A DNA stretch of 64,000 bases from Gemmatimonadota bacterium (GTDB taxonomy: Bacteria; Gemmatimonadota; Gemmatimonadetes; Gemmatimonadales; GWC2-71-9), in contig JADJOM010000001.1 of the NCBI GenBank assembly GCA_016713785.1, forward strand, positions 620,001 to 684,000, written 5' to 3'. Shown one piece after another: positions 27,112 through 36,952 of this stretch; position 1 is the first letter of the stretch, and every line of letters starts with the position of its first letter. The notes under the pieces were generated by a model. That model made no database searches and had not been told where the DNA came from. It was given only the letters and a program-made list of their open reading frames with translations. Made by a program: the position numbers and the translations under genes.

Positions 27112-28758
27112 ATGAAGAACTCCCTCCCCATTGCCGCCCTCGCCCTGGTCACTGCGATGCCCCTTGCCGCCCAGTCCCGCGACCCGGTCCACGCCCCACG
27201 CGGCATGGTGGCCACCAGCCAGCTGCTGGCCAGCGCCGCGGGCCGCGAGGTCCTGGCCCAGGGCGGCAACGCGGTGGATGCCGCGGTGGCCGCGGCGGCG
27301 GTGCTCGCGGTGGTGGAGCCGCACATGACCGGGATCGGCGGGGACATGTTCGCGCTGGTCTGGTCGGCCGGGGAGCGGCGGCTGGTGGCGCTGCGCTCGA
27401 GCGGGCGCGCGGGCGCGGGGATGACCCGGGAGGCGATCCTGGCGCGGGGGCACACGGCGGTGCCGGATCGCGGCCCCGAGCCGGTGACGGTGCCGGGCGC
27501 CCTGGCGGGCTGGGATGCGCTGGTGCGCCGCTACGGCACCCGGTCACTGGGCGAGCTGCTGCAGCCCGCCATCCGGATCGCCGACAGCGGCTTCGCGGTC
27601 ACGCCGATCATTGCGCGGCAGTGGGCCGGCAACGTCGCGGTCCTCCGCCGGGACGCGGGCGCGCGACACACTTTCCTGGTGGATGGGGTCCGGGCCCCGG
27701 CGGCGGGGGAGTGGTTCCGCAATCCCGACCTGGCCGCCACGCTCCGACAGGTAGCGGCGGAGGGGCCGGCCGCGCTCTACGGAGGTTCCCTCGGCGCGCG
27801 GGTGGTGGAGCGGCTGGGGCAGCTGGGCGGATTCCTGACGCTGGCCGACCTGCGCGCCCACGAGGTGGAGTGGGTGGAGCCGATCTCGGCGCCGTACCGC
27901 GGCTACCGGCTGTGGGAGCTGCCGCCCCCCAACCAGGGGATCGCGGCGCTCATGATGCTGCGGCTGCTCGAACCGTACGACCTGGCCGCGCTGGGCCACA
28001 ACAGCGCACCCTACCTGCACCGCCTGATCGAGGCCAAGAAGCTCGCCTTCGCCGACCTGGCGCGGTACGTGGGCGACGAACGCGCCATGACGGTGGGCGC
28101 CCCGGCGCTGCTCGACGACGAGTACCTGGCCGGCCGCCGCCGGCTGCTCGACACCACCCGCGCCATGGCGCGCATTGAACCGGGCAGCCCCGCCACCGCC
28201 AGCGAGACCATCTACCTGACCACCGCGGACAGCGCGGGAAACATGGTCAGCTTCATCAACAGCCTGTACGAGGAGTTCGGCTCGGGGATCGTGGTGCCGG
28301 GGACCGGCTTCGCGCTGCAGGACCGGGGCGCGGGCTTTTCGCTCGAGCCGGGGCTGCCCAACACGGTGGCGCCGGGGAAGCGGCCGCGGCACACGCTGAT
28401 CCCCGCGTTCGTCACCCGCCGCACGCCGGCGAGCGAGGAGCCCTGGATGAGCTTCGGGGTGATGGGTGGCGCGATGCAGCCGCAGGGCCACGTGCAGGTG
28501 CTGCTCGACCTGGTGCTGTTCGGCATGAACCCGCAGCAGGCGGCCGACGCCCCCCGGTTCCGGCACTACGATGGGCTTCGCGTGGCGCTGGAGGAAGGGA
28601 TGCCGCCCGGGGTGCGCGAGGCGCTGGCGGCGCTGGGCCACCAGGTGGAGACGCTGCACCCCGACGCCGCGGGAGGCGCCCAGCTCATCCGCCGGGACGG
28701 CACCGGCTGGGTGGCGGGCTCCGACCGGCGCAAGGACGGCGGCGCGCTGGGGTGGTAG
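27112..28758 (+). CDS. ggt: Gamma-glutamyltransferase
   Basis: 548 residues from the ATG at 27112, with a signal peptide (KNSLPIAALALVTAMPLAAQ). The large-subunit start region (GNAVDAAVAAAAVLAVVEPHMTG) is intact. The autocatalytic cleavage site and nucleophile is Thr366 in ASETIYLTTAD, followed by NSLYEEFGSGIVVPGTGF. The enzyme cleaves gamma-glutamyl bonds in glutathione and related peptides in the periplasm. The usual T-T-H around the catalytic Thr is E-T-I here, which is common in more distant members that may act on other gamma-glutamyl compounds or as acylases. Confidence 0.88.
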   Translation: MKNSLPIAALALVTAMPLAAQSRDPVHAPRGMVATSQLLASAAGREVLAQGGNAVDAAVAAAAVLAVVEPHMTGIGGDMFALVWSAGERRLVALRSSGRAGAGMTREAILARGHTAVPDRGPEPVTVPGALAGWDALVRRYGTRSLGELLQPAIRIADSGFAVTPIIARQWAGNVAVLRRDAGARHTFLVDGVRAPAAGEWFRNPDLAATLRQVAAEGPAALYGGSLGARVVERLGQLGGFLTLADLRAHEVEWVEPISAPYRGYRLWELPPPNQGIAALMMLRLLEPYDLAALGHNSAPYLHRLIEAKKLAFADLARYVGDERAMTVGAPALLDDEYLAGRRRLLDTTRAMARIEPGSPATASETIYLTTADSAGNMVSFINSLYEEFGSGIVVPGTGFALQDRGAGFSLEPGLPNTVAPGKRPRHTLIPAFVTRRTPASEEPWMSFGVMGGAMQPQGHVQVLLDLVLFGMNPQQAADAPRFRHYDGLRVALEEGMPPGVREALAALGHQVETLHPDAAGGAQLIRRDGTGWVAGSDRRKDGGALGW

Positions 28759-28865
28759 GCGGTGGGGCGGTAGGGCGGTAGGGCGGTAGGGCGGTAAGGC
28801 GGTAGAGCGGTAGGGCGGTAGGGCGGTCGGGCAGTCGATCGAGGCCGCCCCCGGGCCGCCGAGCC
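28754..28865. repeat. Composite octamer tandem repeat between ggt and hslU
   Basis: Nearly ten units of GGTAGGGC (with single-base variants) run from 28754 to 28832 on the plus strand. A 17-base spacer follows, then two units of the other octamer in reverse orientation (CCCGGGCC, GCCGAGCC at 28850-28865). This is the longest array of the family in the window. It fills the whole gap between the convergent stops of ggt and hslU, and its first bases overlap the ggt stop. Confidence 0.8.
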
Positions 28866-28867
28866 GC

Positions 28868-30346
<1,479 letters not shown>

Positions 30347-30355
30347 GGCAGGAAG

Positions 30356-30964
30356 CTAGTCGGACGCGGAGTCAGGGGTGGGGGCGGGGGCGGCCTCCGC
30401 GGCCCGGCGGGCCCTTTGCCGCTCGGCGCTCCGCCGCATGTCGAGCATCATGCTGCGGAACGGCAGCAGGTGCAGGAGCAGCACGCCCACGGCGAGGACC
30501 ACGGCCAGCCAGGGGTGCCGCAGCAGCCAGCCCTGCCACAACCCCCACGCGGCGGCCAGGAAGGCGGGCAGCGGCAGGACCACCGCGAAGACCCAGGCCA
30601 GCCGCTGGGGGCCCATCTGGTCCCGGGTGATCCCGTTAGCGATCCAGTTGAATGCCGCGTAGCTGGCAAGGCCGAGCGCCGCGTGGAGCCCGAGCACGAG
30701 CAGGGCCTGATGGCCGCGCGCGGGGGTGACCGCGGCGAACCCGCCGGCCCACACCGCCGCGCCGAGGGCCACCGCCAGCGCCAGCCAGCGCAGCGCCTGG
30801 AAGAAGAGCAGGAAGGCCAGCCCCCCGAGCCCGCTCTTGTCGCCGCCGGGCTGGATGCCGGCCATCTCGCCCCAGCCGTGCGCGGTGTAGAGCGACACCA
30901 GCGCGCCGAAGCCCAGCGCGACCGTGCCCAGGATCAGCAGCATGCGCGCCCCCGCCCCGCTCAC
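30356..30964 (-). CDS. Hypothetical membrane protein inserted between hslV and hslU
   Basis: 202 residues from a GTG at 30964 that overlaps the hslV stop (GTGA). There are about five hydrophobic helices (for example LLILGTVALGFGALVSLYT and WLAVVLAVGVLLLHLLPF) and a basic then Ala/Pro-rich C-terminal tail (RRSAERQRARRAAEA) predicted to lie in the cytoplasm. I do not recognise a family. Its coupling to hslV and its position 9 bases before hslU suggest co-expression with the protease, but a functional link is only a guess. Confidence 0.7.
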   Translation of the reverse strand: MSGAGARMLLILGTVALGFGALVSLYTAHGWGEMAGIQPGGDKSGLGGLAFLLFFQALRWLALAVALGAAVWAGGFAAVTPARGHQALLVLGLHAALGLASYAAFNWIANGITRDQMGPQRLAWVFAVVLPLPAFLAAAWGLWQGWLLRHPWLAVVLAVGVLLLHLLPFRSMMLDMRRSAERQRARRAAEAAPAPTPDSASD

Positions 30965-31494
30965 AGTTCCAGGATGGTGAGGTTGCGGTTGGTGAACACG
31001 CAGATGTCGGCGGCGATCTCGAGCGCGCGCTGCACGATGTCCCGGGCCGAGAGGCGCTCGTCGGGGAGCAGCGCCCGGGCGGCGGCCAGCGCGTAGTTGC
31101 CGCCGGAGCCCACCGCGAGGATGCCGTCGTCGGGCTCGATCAGCTCGCCGCCGCCGGAGAGCAGGAACGTGTGCTCGGGGTCGGAGACCACGAGCAGCGC
31201 CTCCAGCCGGCGCAGCACCCGGTCGCTGCGCCAGTCCTTGGCCAGCTCCACCGAGGCGCGCGGCAGGTTGCCGGGGTAGCGGTCGAGCTTCTCCTCGAAC
31301 TTCTCGTAGAGGGTGATGGCGTCGGCCACCGAACCGGCGAAGCCCGCCAGCACCTTGCCGCCCTTGAGGGCGCGGACCTTGGTGGCGGTGGCCTTCACCA
31401 CCGTGTCGCCGATGCTCACCTGGCCGTCGCCGCCCAGGGCCACGCGGCCGTTCTTGCGCACCGCGAGGATCGTGGTGCCGTGATATCCGCTCAT
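30961..31494 (-). CDS. hslV: HslV, peptidase subunit of the HslVU protease
   Basis: 177 residues from the ATG at 31494. A short propeptide (MSGYHG) is expected to be removed to expose the catalytic Thr in TTILAVRKNG. The family landmarks GGDGQVSIGDTVVKATATKVR, LAGFAGSVADA and GSGGNYALAAARAL are all present. The double-ring threonine peptidase degrades proteins delivered by HslU. Cleavage of a longer propeptide than the single Met of E. coli is usual outside the proteobacteria. Confidence 0.94.
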   Translation of the reverse strand: MSGYHGTTILAVRKNGRVALGGDGQVSIGDTVVKATATKVRALKGGKVLAGFAGSVADAITLYEKFEEKLDRYPGNLPRASVELAKDWRSDRVLRRLEALLVVSDPEHTFLLSGGGELIEPDDGILAVGSGGNYALAAARALLPDERLSARDIVQRALEIAADICVFTNRNLTILEL

Positions 31495-31542
31495 CGTTGC
31501 TCCCGCGCCGCCGCGGGCCCGGACGCGCACGGCTGTGTGCGC

Positions 31543-32481
31543 CTAGGCCCGCGGGTGCGCCTGCTGGTAGACCTTCTTGAGTCGCTCGACGCTGGTGTGG
31601 GTGTAGATCTGGGTGGTGCTCAGGCTGGCGTGCCCCAGCAGCTCCTGCACGGCGCGCAGGTCCGCGCCGGCGTCGAGCAGGTGGGTGGCGAAGGTATGCC
31701 GCAGCGAGTGCGTCTTGAGCCCGTCGCCGCCGATCACCTCGAAGGCCCGGTGCACCAGGCGCTGTACGGTGCGCGGGGTGAGCCGCTTCCCGCGGCGGCC
31801 GAGGAACACCGCCTGCCGGTCGGCGCCGGGGAGCCGGGCCAGCGCCTCACGCTCCTCGAGGTAGTGCCGCAGCGCGCGGCTGGCGCGGCTCCCCACCGGC
31901 ACCAGGCGCTCCTTGCGCCCCTTGCCGCGCACCTTCACCTGGTCGCTCAGCAGGTCGAGGTCGAGCAGGTTGAGTCCCACCAGCTCCGAGAGCCGCAGCC
32001 CGCTCGAGTAGAACAGCTCGAGGATCGCCAGGTCGCGCAGCCCCGCCGGTTCCTCACCGCTGGCGCGGTGCTCCGCCGCCTCGAAGACCCGCTGGGTGCG
32101 CTCCCGGTCCAGGTACTTGGGAAGCGTGCGCCCGAGGCGCGGCGCCTTCGCGGCGCGGACCGGAGTCTTCTCGAGGCCATGATGGGCCTGCAGGAACCGG
32201 TACAGCGACCGGACGGCGGAGAGGGCCCGCGCCAGCGACCGCTTGGCCAGGCCCCGGCGCTGGAGCTCGCCCAGGAAGCCGCGGATGCCGAGCCGGTCCA
32301 CCCGGCTGAAGTCCCAGTCGCCACCGCTGTGCCGGTCGAGGAAGGCCACGAAGGCCGCGAGGTCGCGGCTGTAGGCGCGCAGGGTATGCTCGGAGACCTG
32401 GCGCTCCTTCTCGAGGTGCTCCAGGAAGGCGGCGACCTCGGGACGGCTCGGCGGCTCGGCGACTCGGCGGTTCGGGCTCAC
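31543..32481 (-). CDS. xerC: Tyrosine recombinase XerC/XerD type
   Basis: 312 residues. An N-terminal SAM-like domain (FLEHLEKERQVSEHTLRAY) precedes a catalytic domain with Arg in SSGLRLSELVGL, then HSLRHTFATHLLDAG, GHASLSTTQIYTH and the nucleophile Tyr in IYTH. It resolves chromosome dimers at dif with a partner recombinase. The GTG start at 32481 overlaps the trmFO stop. The first dozen codons are encoded by octamer repeats (32445-32476), giving an N-terminus (NRRVAEPPSRPE) not expected in the family. XerC is favoured over XerD because of the topA-trmFO context (codV in Bacillus). Confidence 0.9.
   Translation of the reverse strand: MSPNRRVAEPPSRPEVAAFLEHLEKERQVSEHTLRAYSRDLAAFVAFLDRHSGGDWDFSRVDRLGIRGFLGELQRRGLAKRSLARALSAVRSLYRFLQAHHGLEKTPVRAAKAPRLGRTLPKYLDRERTQRVFEAAEHRASGEEPAGLRDLAILELFYSSGLRLSELVGLNLLDLDLLSDQVKVRGKGRKERLVPVGSRASRALRHYLEEREALARLPGADRQAVFLGRRGKRLTPRTVQRLVHRAFEVIGGDGLKTHSLRHTFATHLLDAGADLRAVQELLGHASLSTTQIYTHTSVERLKKVYQQAHPRA
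32445..32476. repeat. Octamer repeat at the 5' end of xerC
   Basis: Four consecutive octamers on the plus strand (GGCTCGGC twice, GACTCGGC, GGTTCGGG) that end 5 bases before the xerC start codon complement. They encode residues of the recombinase N-terminus in the minus-strand frame. Confidence 0.65.
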
Positions 32482-33857
32482 GTGAGGGTGGCCAGCCAGT
32501 GGTCAAAGGCCTGCTGCGCACGCTGCACCAGGGCCTCCTTCTTCTGGTCCTTGCGGTTCCTGCCGCCAAGCCGCCGGGCGGTCGCGTCATCGAGCGGCTC
32601 CAGCAGCCCGAAGTTGGCGTTCATCGGCTGGAAGTGCGCCGGGTCGGCGTCCCGAAGATAGCGGTAGAGTCCGCCGAGCATCGTCGTGGCGGGCGGGAGG
32701 GACGGCGCCTGGCCGGCGAGCCGGCGCGCCAGGTTGATCCCGGCGAGGAGGCCCGTCCCCAGCGACTCGGTGTAGCCCTCCACGCCCGTGAGCTGGCCGG
32801 CAAAGAAGAGCGCGTCGTCGCCCGGCGCCGTGAGCGCGGGCCCGAGGCAGCCGGGCGTATTGAGGTAGGTGTTCCGATGGATGCTGCCGAAGCGGAGGAA
32901 CTCCGCCGCCTCGAGCCCGGGGATGGTGCGGAACACCCGCTGCTGCTCGGGGATCCGGAGCCGGGTCTGGAACCCCACCAGGTTCCACATCTGCCCGGCG
33001 CGGTCCTCCCGGCGCAGCTGCACCACCGCCCAGGGCTCGCGGCCGGTGCGCGGGTCGGGCAGCCCCACCGGCTTCATCGGCCCGAAGCGGAGCGTCTCCG
33101 GCCCGCGGCGCGCCATCTCCTCCACCGGGAGGCACCCCTCGAAATACGGCACCTCGTCGAAGGCGTGGGCGGTGAACTGGTCGGCCGCGGTGAGCGCCGC
33201 GATGAACCGGTCGTACTCCTCGCGCGACATGGGACAGTTGAGGTAGTCGTCGCCCTCGCCCTTGCCGTAGCGGGAGAGGGCGTAGATCCGCGACCGGTCG
33301 AGCGACTCGTGGCTCACGATAGGCGCGATCGCGTCGTAGAAGGCGAGCCGCGGCGGCTCGGCGGGGCTGAGCGGCTCGGCGGCTCGGCGGCCCGGCGGCC
33401 CGGCCGGGGTGAGACGACGGACGATCGCGGCAGCGAGCCCTTCCGACGTGAGCGGCCCCGTGGCCACCACGCCCGGCGAGGGGAGCTCCGTCACCTCGCC
33501 ACGCTCGAGCGTGATCCGGGGGTGGGCCAGCACCTGCTCGTGGGCCAGCCGCGCGAAGACGTCGCGATCCACGGCGAGCGCCGCCCCGGCCGGCACCGCG
33601 GCCTGGTCGGCGAGCGGCAGCAGCACGCTGCCCAGCCGGCGCAGCTCGGCCTTGAGCAGCCCGTGGGCGTTGCTGACGTCGATGGACTTGAAGGAGTTGC
33701 TGCAGACCAGCTCGCCCAGCCGGTCGGTCTGGTGCGCCGGCGTGCGGACCACGGGGCGCATCTCACGGAGGGTGACCCGGCACCCGCGCTCGGCGAGGGC
33801 CCAGGCGGCCTCACAGCCCGCGAGCCCGCCGCCGACGACGGTCACCGCCGTGCTCAC
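32478..33857 (-). CDS. trmFO: Folate-dependent tRNA (uracil-54) methyltransferase TrmFO
   Basis: 459 residues from a GTG at 33857 that overlaps the topA stop. The FAD-binding motif GGGLAGCEAAW is at 9-19, followed by the family signatures LVCSNSFKS, YDAIAPIVSHESLD, NCPMSREEYDRF and GYTESLGTGLLAGINLARR. It makes 5-methyluridine at position 54 of tRNA using methylene-tetrahydrofolate and FAD. A stretch of about 17-20 residues rich in Pro, Ala and Arg (AGPPGRRAAEPLSPAEPPR) just before the YDAIAPIV motif is encoded by octamer repeats and looks like an insertion in a loop. Confidence 0.93.
   Translation of the reverse strand: MSTAVTVVGGGLAGCEAAWALAERGCRVTLREMRPVVRTPAHQTDRLGELVCSNSFKSIDVSNAHGLLKAELRRLGSVLLPLADQAAVPAGAALAVDRDVFARLAHEQVLAHPRITLERGEVTELPSPGVVATGPLTSEGLAAAIVRRLTPAGPPGRRAAEPLSPAEPPRLAFYDAIAPIVSHESLDRSRIYALSRYGKGEGDDYLNCPMSREEYDRFIAALTAADQFTAHAFDEVPYFEGCLPVEEMARRGPETLRFGPMKPVGLPDPRTGREPWAVVQLRREDRAGQMWNLVGFQTRLRIPEQQRVFRTIPGLEAAEFLRFGSIHRNTYLNTPGCLGPALTAPGDDALFFAGQLTGVEGYTESLGTGLLAGINLARRLAGQAPSLPPATTMLGGLYRYLRDADPAHFQPMNANFGLLEPLDDATARRLGGRNRKDQKKEALVQRAQQAFDHWLATLT
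33355..33404. repeat. Octamer repeat array inside trmFO
   Basis: A 50-base stretch on the plus strand made of GGCTCGGC, a 10-base variant, GGCTCGGC twice and GGCCCGGC twice. It lies within the trmFO reading frame and encodes the Pro/Ala/Arg-rich loop insertion. One unit is 8 bases, so loss or gain of a single unit would break the frame. Confidence 0.7.
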
Positions 33858-36310
33858 GTCGCGCCGGCTTCCTCGGCCTCCAGCACCACCACCCGGTGCT
33901 GGCACTTGAGGCAGGTGCGGGTCTCGCCCTCCGCCTTGCTGGTCTTCTTCTCCATGCCCACCCAGCCGCAGCTCGGGCAGGTCTCGGCCACCGGCCGGTT
34001 CCAGGTGGAGAAGTCGCAGGCGGGGTAGCGGACGCAGCCCCAGAACGACTTGCCCCGCTTGGTGCGCCGCTCGGCCAGGTCGCCGACGTCGCACTTGGGG
34101 CACTTCATGCCGAGCGGCACCGAGCGGGTGCCCTTGCACTCGGGATACCGGGTGCAGGCCAGGAACTCGCCGAAGCGTCCGGTCTTGATGACCATGGGCG
34201 CGCTGCAGAGGTGGCACGTCTCGTCGGTGGGCCGGTCGGGCGCCCGGGCCTTCTTGAGCGACTTCACGTAGTCGCAGGTCTGCTTGTAGTTGACGCAGGC
34301 GAAATACGGCCCGAACCGCCCGGTGCGCAGTTCCACCTTGGCGCCGCACTTGGGGCAGACTTCCTTCTCGAGCTCCTCGGGCTTGAGCCCGTGGGCCTCC
34401 GCCACGATCGCGCCCAGGTTCACCGCGCCCAGCGCCTTGGAGAAGGGGCCGTAGAAGTCGGCCAGCGCCTGCTGCCAGCGCAGCTTGCCATCCTCCACCC
34501 GGTCGAGCTCGTCCTCCATCTGCGAGGTGTACTCGACGTTGAAGATGGTGGGGAACTGGCTCACCATGATCTGCTCCACCATCTCGCCCAGCTCGGTCGG
34601 GGTGAAGCGGCGCTGCTCCAGCTTCACGTACTCCCGCGCGGTGAGCGTGCTGATGATGGAGGCGTAGGTGGACGGCCGCCCGATGCCCAGGCGCTCCAGC
34701 TCCTTGACCAGGCTCGCCTCGGAGAAGCGCGGCGGCGGCTCGGTGAAGTGCTGGCTCGGGACGATCTGCCGCACCTCCACCCGGTCGCCGGCCTCGAGCG
34801 GCGGGATCGGCGCCAGGTCCTCGACGCTCTTCCCTTCCTCCGCCTCGCGGCCCTCGGTGTAGAGGATATGATAGCCGTCGAAGATCATCACCGAGCCGGT
34901 GGCCCGGAGCAGGTACCGGCCCAGGTCGAAGTCCACCACGGTCATGTCGTAGATGGCCGGGTTCATCTGCGAGGCCACGAAGCGCTGCCAGATGAGCTGG
35001 TAGAGCCGGAACTGGTCCGGCTCCAGGTACTTCTCCATCGCCTCCGGCCGGCGCCGCACGTCGGTGGGGCGGATCGCCTCGTGGGCGTCCTGCACCCGGG
35101 CGGCCTTGGAGGTGTACTGGTTGGGCGTCTCGGGCAGGTAGGCCGCGGGGTACTGCTGCCCGATGAAGCCGCGCACGTTCTCGAGCGCCGTGTCGGAGAC
35201 GCGCACCGAGTCGGTCCGCATGTAGGTGATGAGGCCCACCGGGGCGTCCTCGCCGACCTCCATGCCCTCGTAGAGGTCCTGCGCGGCACGCATGGTGCGG
35301 CGGGCGGAGAAGCCGAGCTTCTTGGCCGCCTCCTGCTGCAGCGTGCTGGTGGTGAAGGGGGCGCCGGGCCGCTTCTTCCGGTTGCGCCGCTCCACCTTGG
35401 TGACCACGAAGGACAGCTGCTGGAGGTCGGCCACCACCGCCGCGGCGGACGCCTCGGTGCCGAGCTCGGGGTTGTGCCCGTCGATCTTCTTGAGCTCCGC
35501 GGTGAACGCCTGCCCGCCCTTGGCGCAGTCCGCCGCGATGGTCCAGTACTCCTCGGGCTTGAAGGCGCGGATGGCGCGCTCGCGCTCCACGATGAGCCGG
35601 AGCGCCACCGTCTGCACCCGGCCGGCGGAGAGCCCGGTCTTGATGCTCTGCCAGAGGATCGGGCTCGTCTTGTAGCCCACCAGCCGGTCCAGGATGCGTC
35701 GGGCCTGCTGCGCGTTCACCAGGTCGCTGCGGATGGCCTCGGGGCGGCCCATCGCCGCCTTCACCGCCTCCTTGGTGATCTCCTCGAAGCGCACCCGGTG
35801 GATCGGCGCGCTGGTCTCCATCTGGTCGGCCACGTGCCACGCGATCGCCTCGCCCTCGCGGTCCGGGTCGGTGGCGAGGTAGATGGCCCGCGCCTTCTTC
35901 GCCGCCTTCTTGAGGTCGGCGAGGGTCTGGGTCTTCCCCTTGATGGTGACGTACTCGGGCTGGAAGTCGTTCTCGACGTCGACACCGAGCTTGCGGGTGG
36001 GGAGGTCGCGGATGTGGCCGATGGTGGCCTTCACGTCGTAGCCGCGGCCCAGGTACTTCCCGATGCTCTTGGCCTTGGTGGGCGACTCCACCACCACCAG
36101 CGCGGCGCCGGTGCCCGCCTCGACCTCGACCGCCGCGGCCCGCGCCGCGCGCTTCTTCGGGGCCGGCTTGTCGGCCCCGGTAGCCTTGGCCGGCGCGGCG
36201 GCCTTGGTGGCCGGCTTCGCGGTCTTGGCGGACTTCGCGGTCTTGGCGGCCTTGGCCGGCTTGGCCGGGGCGGCGGGCGCGGGTGCCTTGGGTTTCTTGG
36301 GAGTAGCCAT
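33854..36310 (-). CDS. topA: DNA topoisomerase I
   Basis: 818 residues. The TOPRIM domain (VVESPTKAKSIGKYLG, ATDPDREGEAIAWH) and the catalytic tyrosine Tyr363 in LITYMRTDS are clear. The C-terminus carries several zinc ribbons (CPKCGAKVELRTGRFG, CHLCSAPM, CPKCDVGD and a last CPSCGW). It relaxes negative supercoils. The first 65 or so residues form a Lys/Ala/Pro repeat tail resembling histone H1 (KPAKAAKTAKSAKTAKPA), placed at the N-terminus instead of the more usual C-terminus. It is the first gene of the topA-trmFO-xerC-hslV-hslU operon, with all junctions overlapping or close. Confidence 0.95.
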   Translation of the reverse strand: MATPKKPKAPAPAAPAKPAKAAKTAKSAKTAKPATKAAAPAKATGADKPAPKKRAARAAAVEVEAGTGAALVVVESPTKAKSIGKYLGRGYDVKATIGHIRDLPTRKLGVDVENDFQPEYVTIKGKTQTLADLKKAAKKARAIYLATDPDREGEAIAWHVADQMETSAPIHRVRFEEITKEAVKAAMGRPEAIRSDLVNAQQARRILDRLVGYKTSPILWQSIKTGLSAGRVQTVALRLIVERERAIRAFKPEEYWTIAADCAKGGQAFTAELKKIDGHNPELGTEASAAAVVADLQQLSFVVTKVERRNRKKRPGAPFTTSTLQQEAAKKLGFSARRTMRAAQDLYEGMEVGEDAPVGLITYMRTDSVRVSDTALENVRGFIGQQYPAAYLPETPNQYTSKAARVQDAHEAIRPTDVRRRPEAMEKYLEPDQFRLYQLIWQRFVASQMNPAIYDMTVVDFDLGRYLLRATGSVMIFDGYHILYTEGREAEEGKSVEDLAPIPPLEAGDRVEVRQIVPSQHFTEPPPRFSEASLVKELERLGIGRPSTYASIISTLTAREYVKLEQRRFTPTELGEMVEQIMVSQFPTIFNVEYTSQMEDELDRVEDGKLRWQQALADFYGPFSKALGAVNLGAIVAEAHGLKPEELEKEVCPKCGAKVELRTGRFGPYFACVNYKQTCDYVKSLKKARAPDRPTDETCHLCSAPMVIKTGRFGEFLACTRYPECKGTRSVPLGMKCPKCDVGDLAERRTKRGKSFWGCVRYPACDFSTWNRPVAETCPSCGWVGMEKKTSKAEGETRTCLKCQHRVVVLEAEEAGAT

Positions 36311-36433
36311 GCGCGGGAACTTACCTGCCTGAGTTGAGCGCGGCGGGATCGCCGCGGCGTGACAAGAAAACGCGCTGCATGGTCCCTTGGCAAGGCACCG
36401 CCTGCAAAGTCACGCCGCCGCAACCGCTTACGA

Positions 36434-36952
36434 TCACCACCCGGCGCGTTCGCGCGCCAGCTGCGCGATCTCGTCCGCCAGCGCCGTGGCCGACTTGACG
36501 TCGGCCTTCACCTCACACGCCGCCTTCAGGTAGAACGGCTCCCGCTCCCGCAGCAGCTGCCGCATCCGCTCCACCGGGTCCTCGCCCACCAGGAGCGGCC
36601 GGACATCGCCGCCACCCGCGCGCTTCGCCGCCGTGAGCGCCATGGTCCGGAGGTACACCAGGAACGCCACCTCGGCCGCCGCCTCGAGCGCGCCCGGCTG
36701 CGCCACCCAGCCGCCCCCCGGCGCGATCACGGCCGGCGGGCCGGCCAGCGCCTGCTGTCCCGCCTCGCGCTCCATCTGCCGGAACCGCTGCTCGCCATGC
36801 TCCGCGAAGATGCGGGAGACCGGCATCTGCATCTTGCGCACGATCACCGCGTCGGTGTCCACGAAGGGCGCGCCCAGGCGCTCGGCCACCAGCTTGCCGA
36901 CGGTCGTCTTGCCCACCCCGGGAAGTCCCACCAGCACCACGTGACGCTTCAC
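36434..36952 (-). CDS. aroK: Shikimate kinase
   Basis: 172 residues from a GTG at 36952 that overlaps the aroC stop (GTGA). Walker A is GLPGVGKTT (9-17), followed by DTDAVIVRKM, the EHGEQRFRQMERE segment, the shikimate-binding APGGGW and a lid region rich in Arg (LLREREPFY). It phosphorylates shikimate, the fifth step of the aromatic amino acid pathway. It pairs with aroC, two steps later in the pathway. Confidence 0.93.
   Translation of the reverse strand: MKRHVVLVGLPGVGKTTVGKLVAERLGAPFVDTDAVIVRKMQMPVSRIFAEHGEQRFRQMEREAGQQALAGPPAVIAPGGGWVAQPGALEAAAEVAFLVYLRTMALTAAKRAGGGDVRPLLVGEDPVERMRQLLREREPFYLKAACEVKADVKSATALADEIAQLARERAGW

Noticed and set aside
25671..28178. 835-codon plus-strand frame over the D-aminoacylase and ggt region
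   Set aside because: Antisense to the amidohydrolase and out of frame with ggt; the product has no recognisable domain.
28754..28865. CRISPR array
   Set aside because: The repeat is 8 bases and head-to-tail without spacers, and no cas gene is nearby.
33858..35840. Longer N-terminus for trmFO in the same frame
   Set aside because: It overlaps topA in another frame and has shadow-type composition; the GTG at 33857 precedes the FAD motif by the usual distance.
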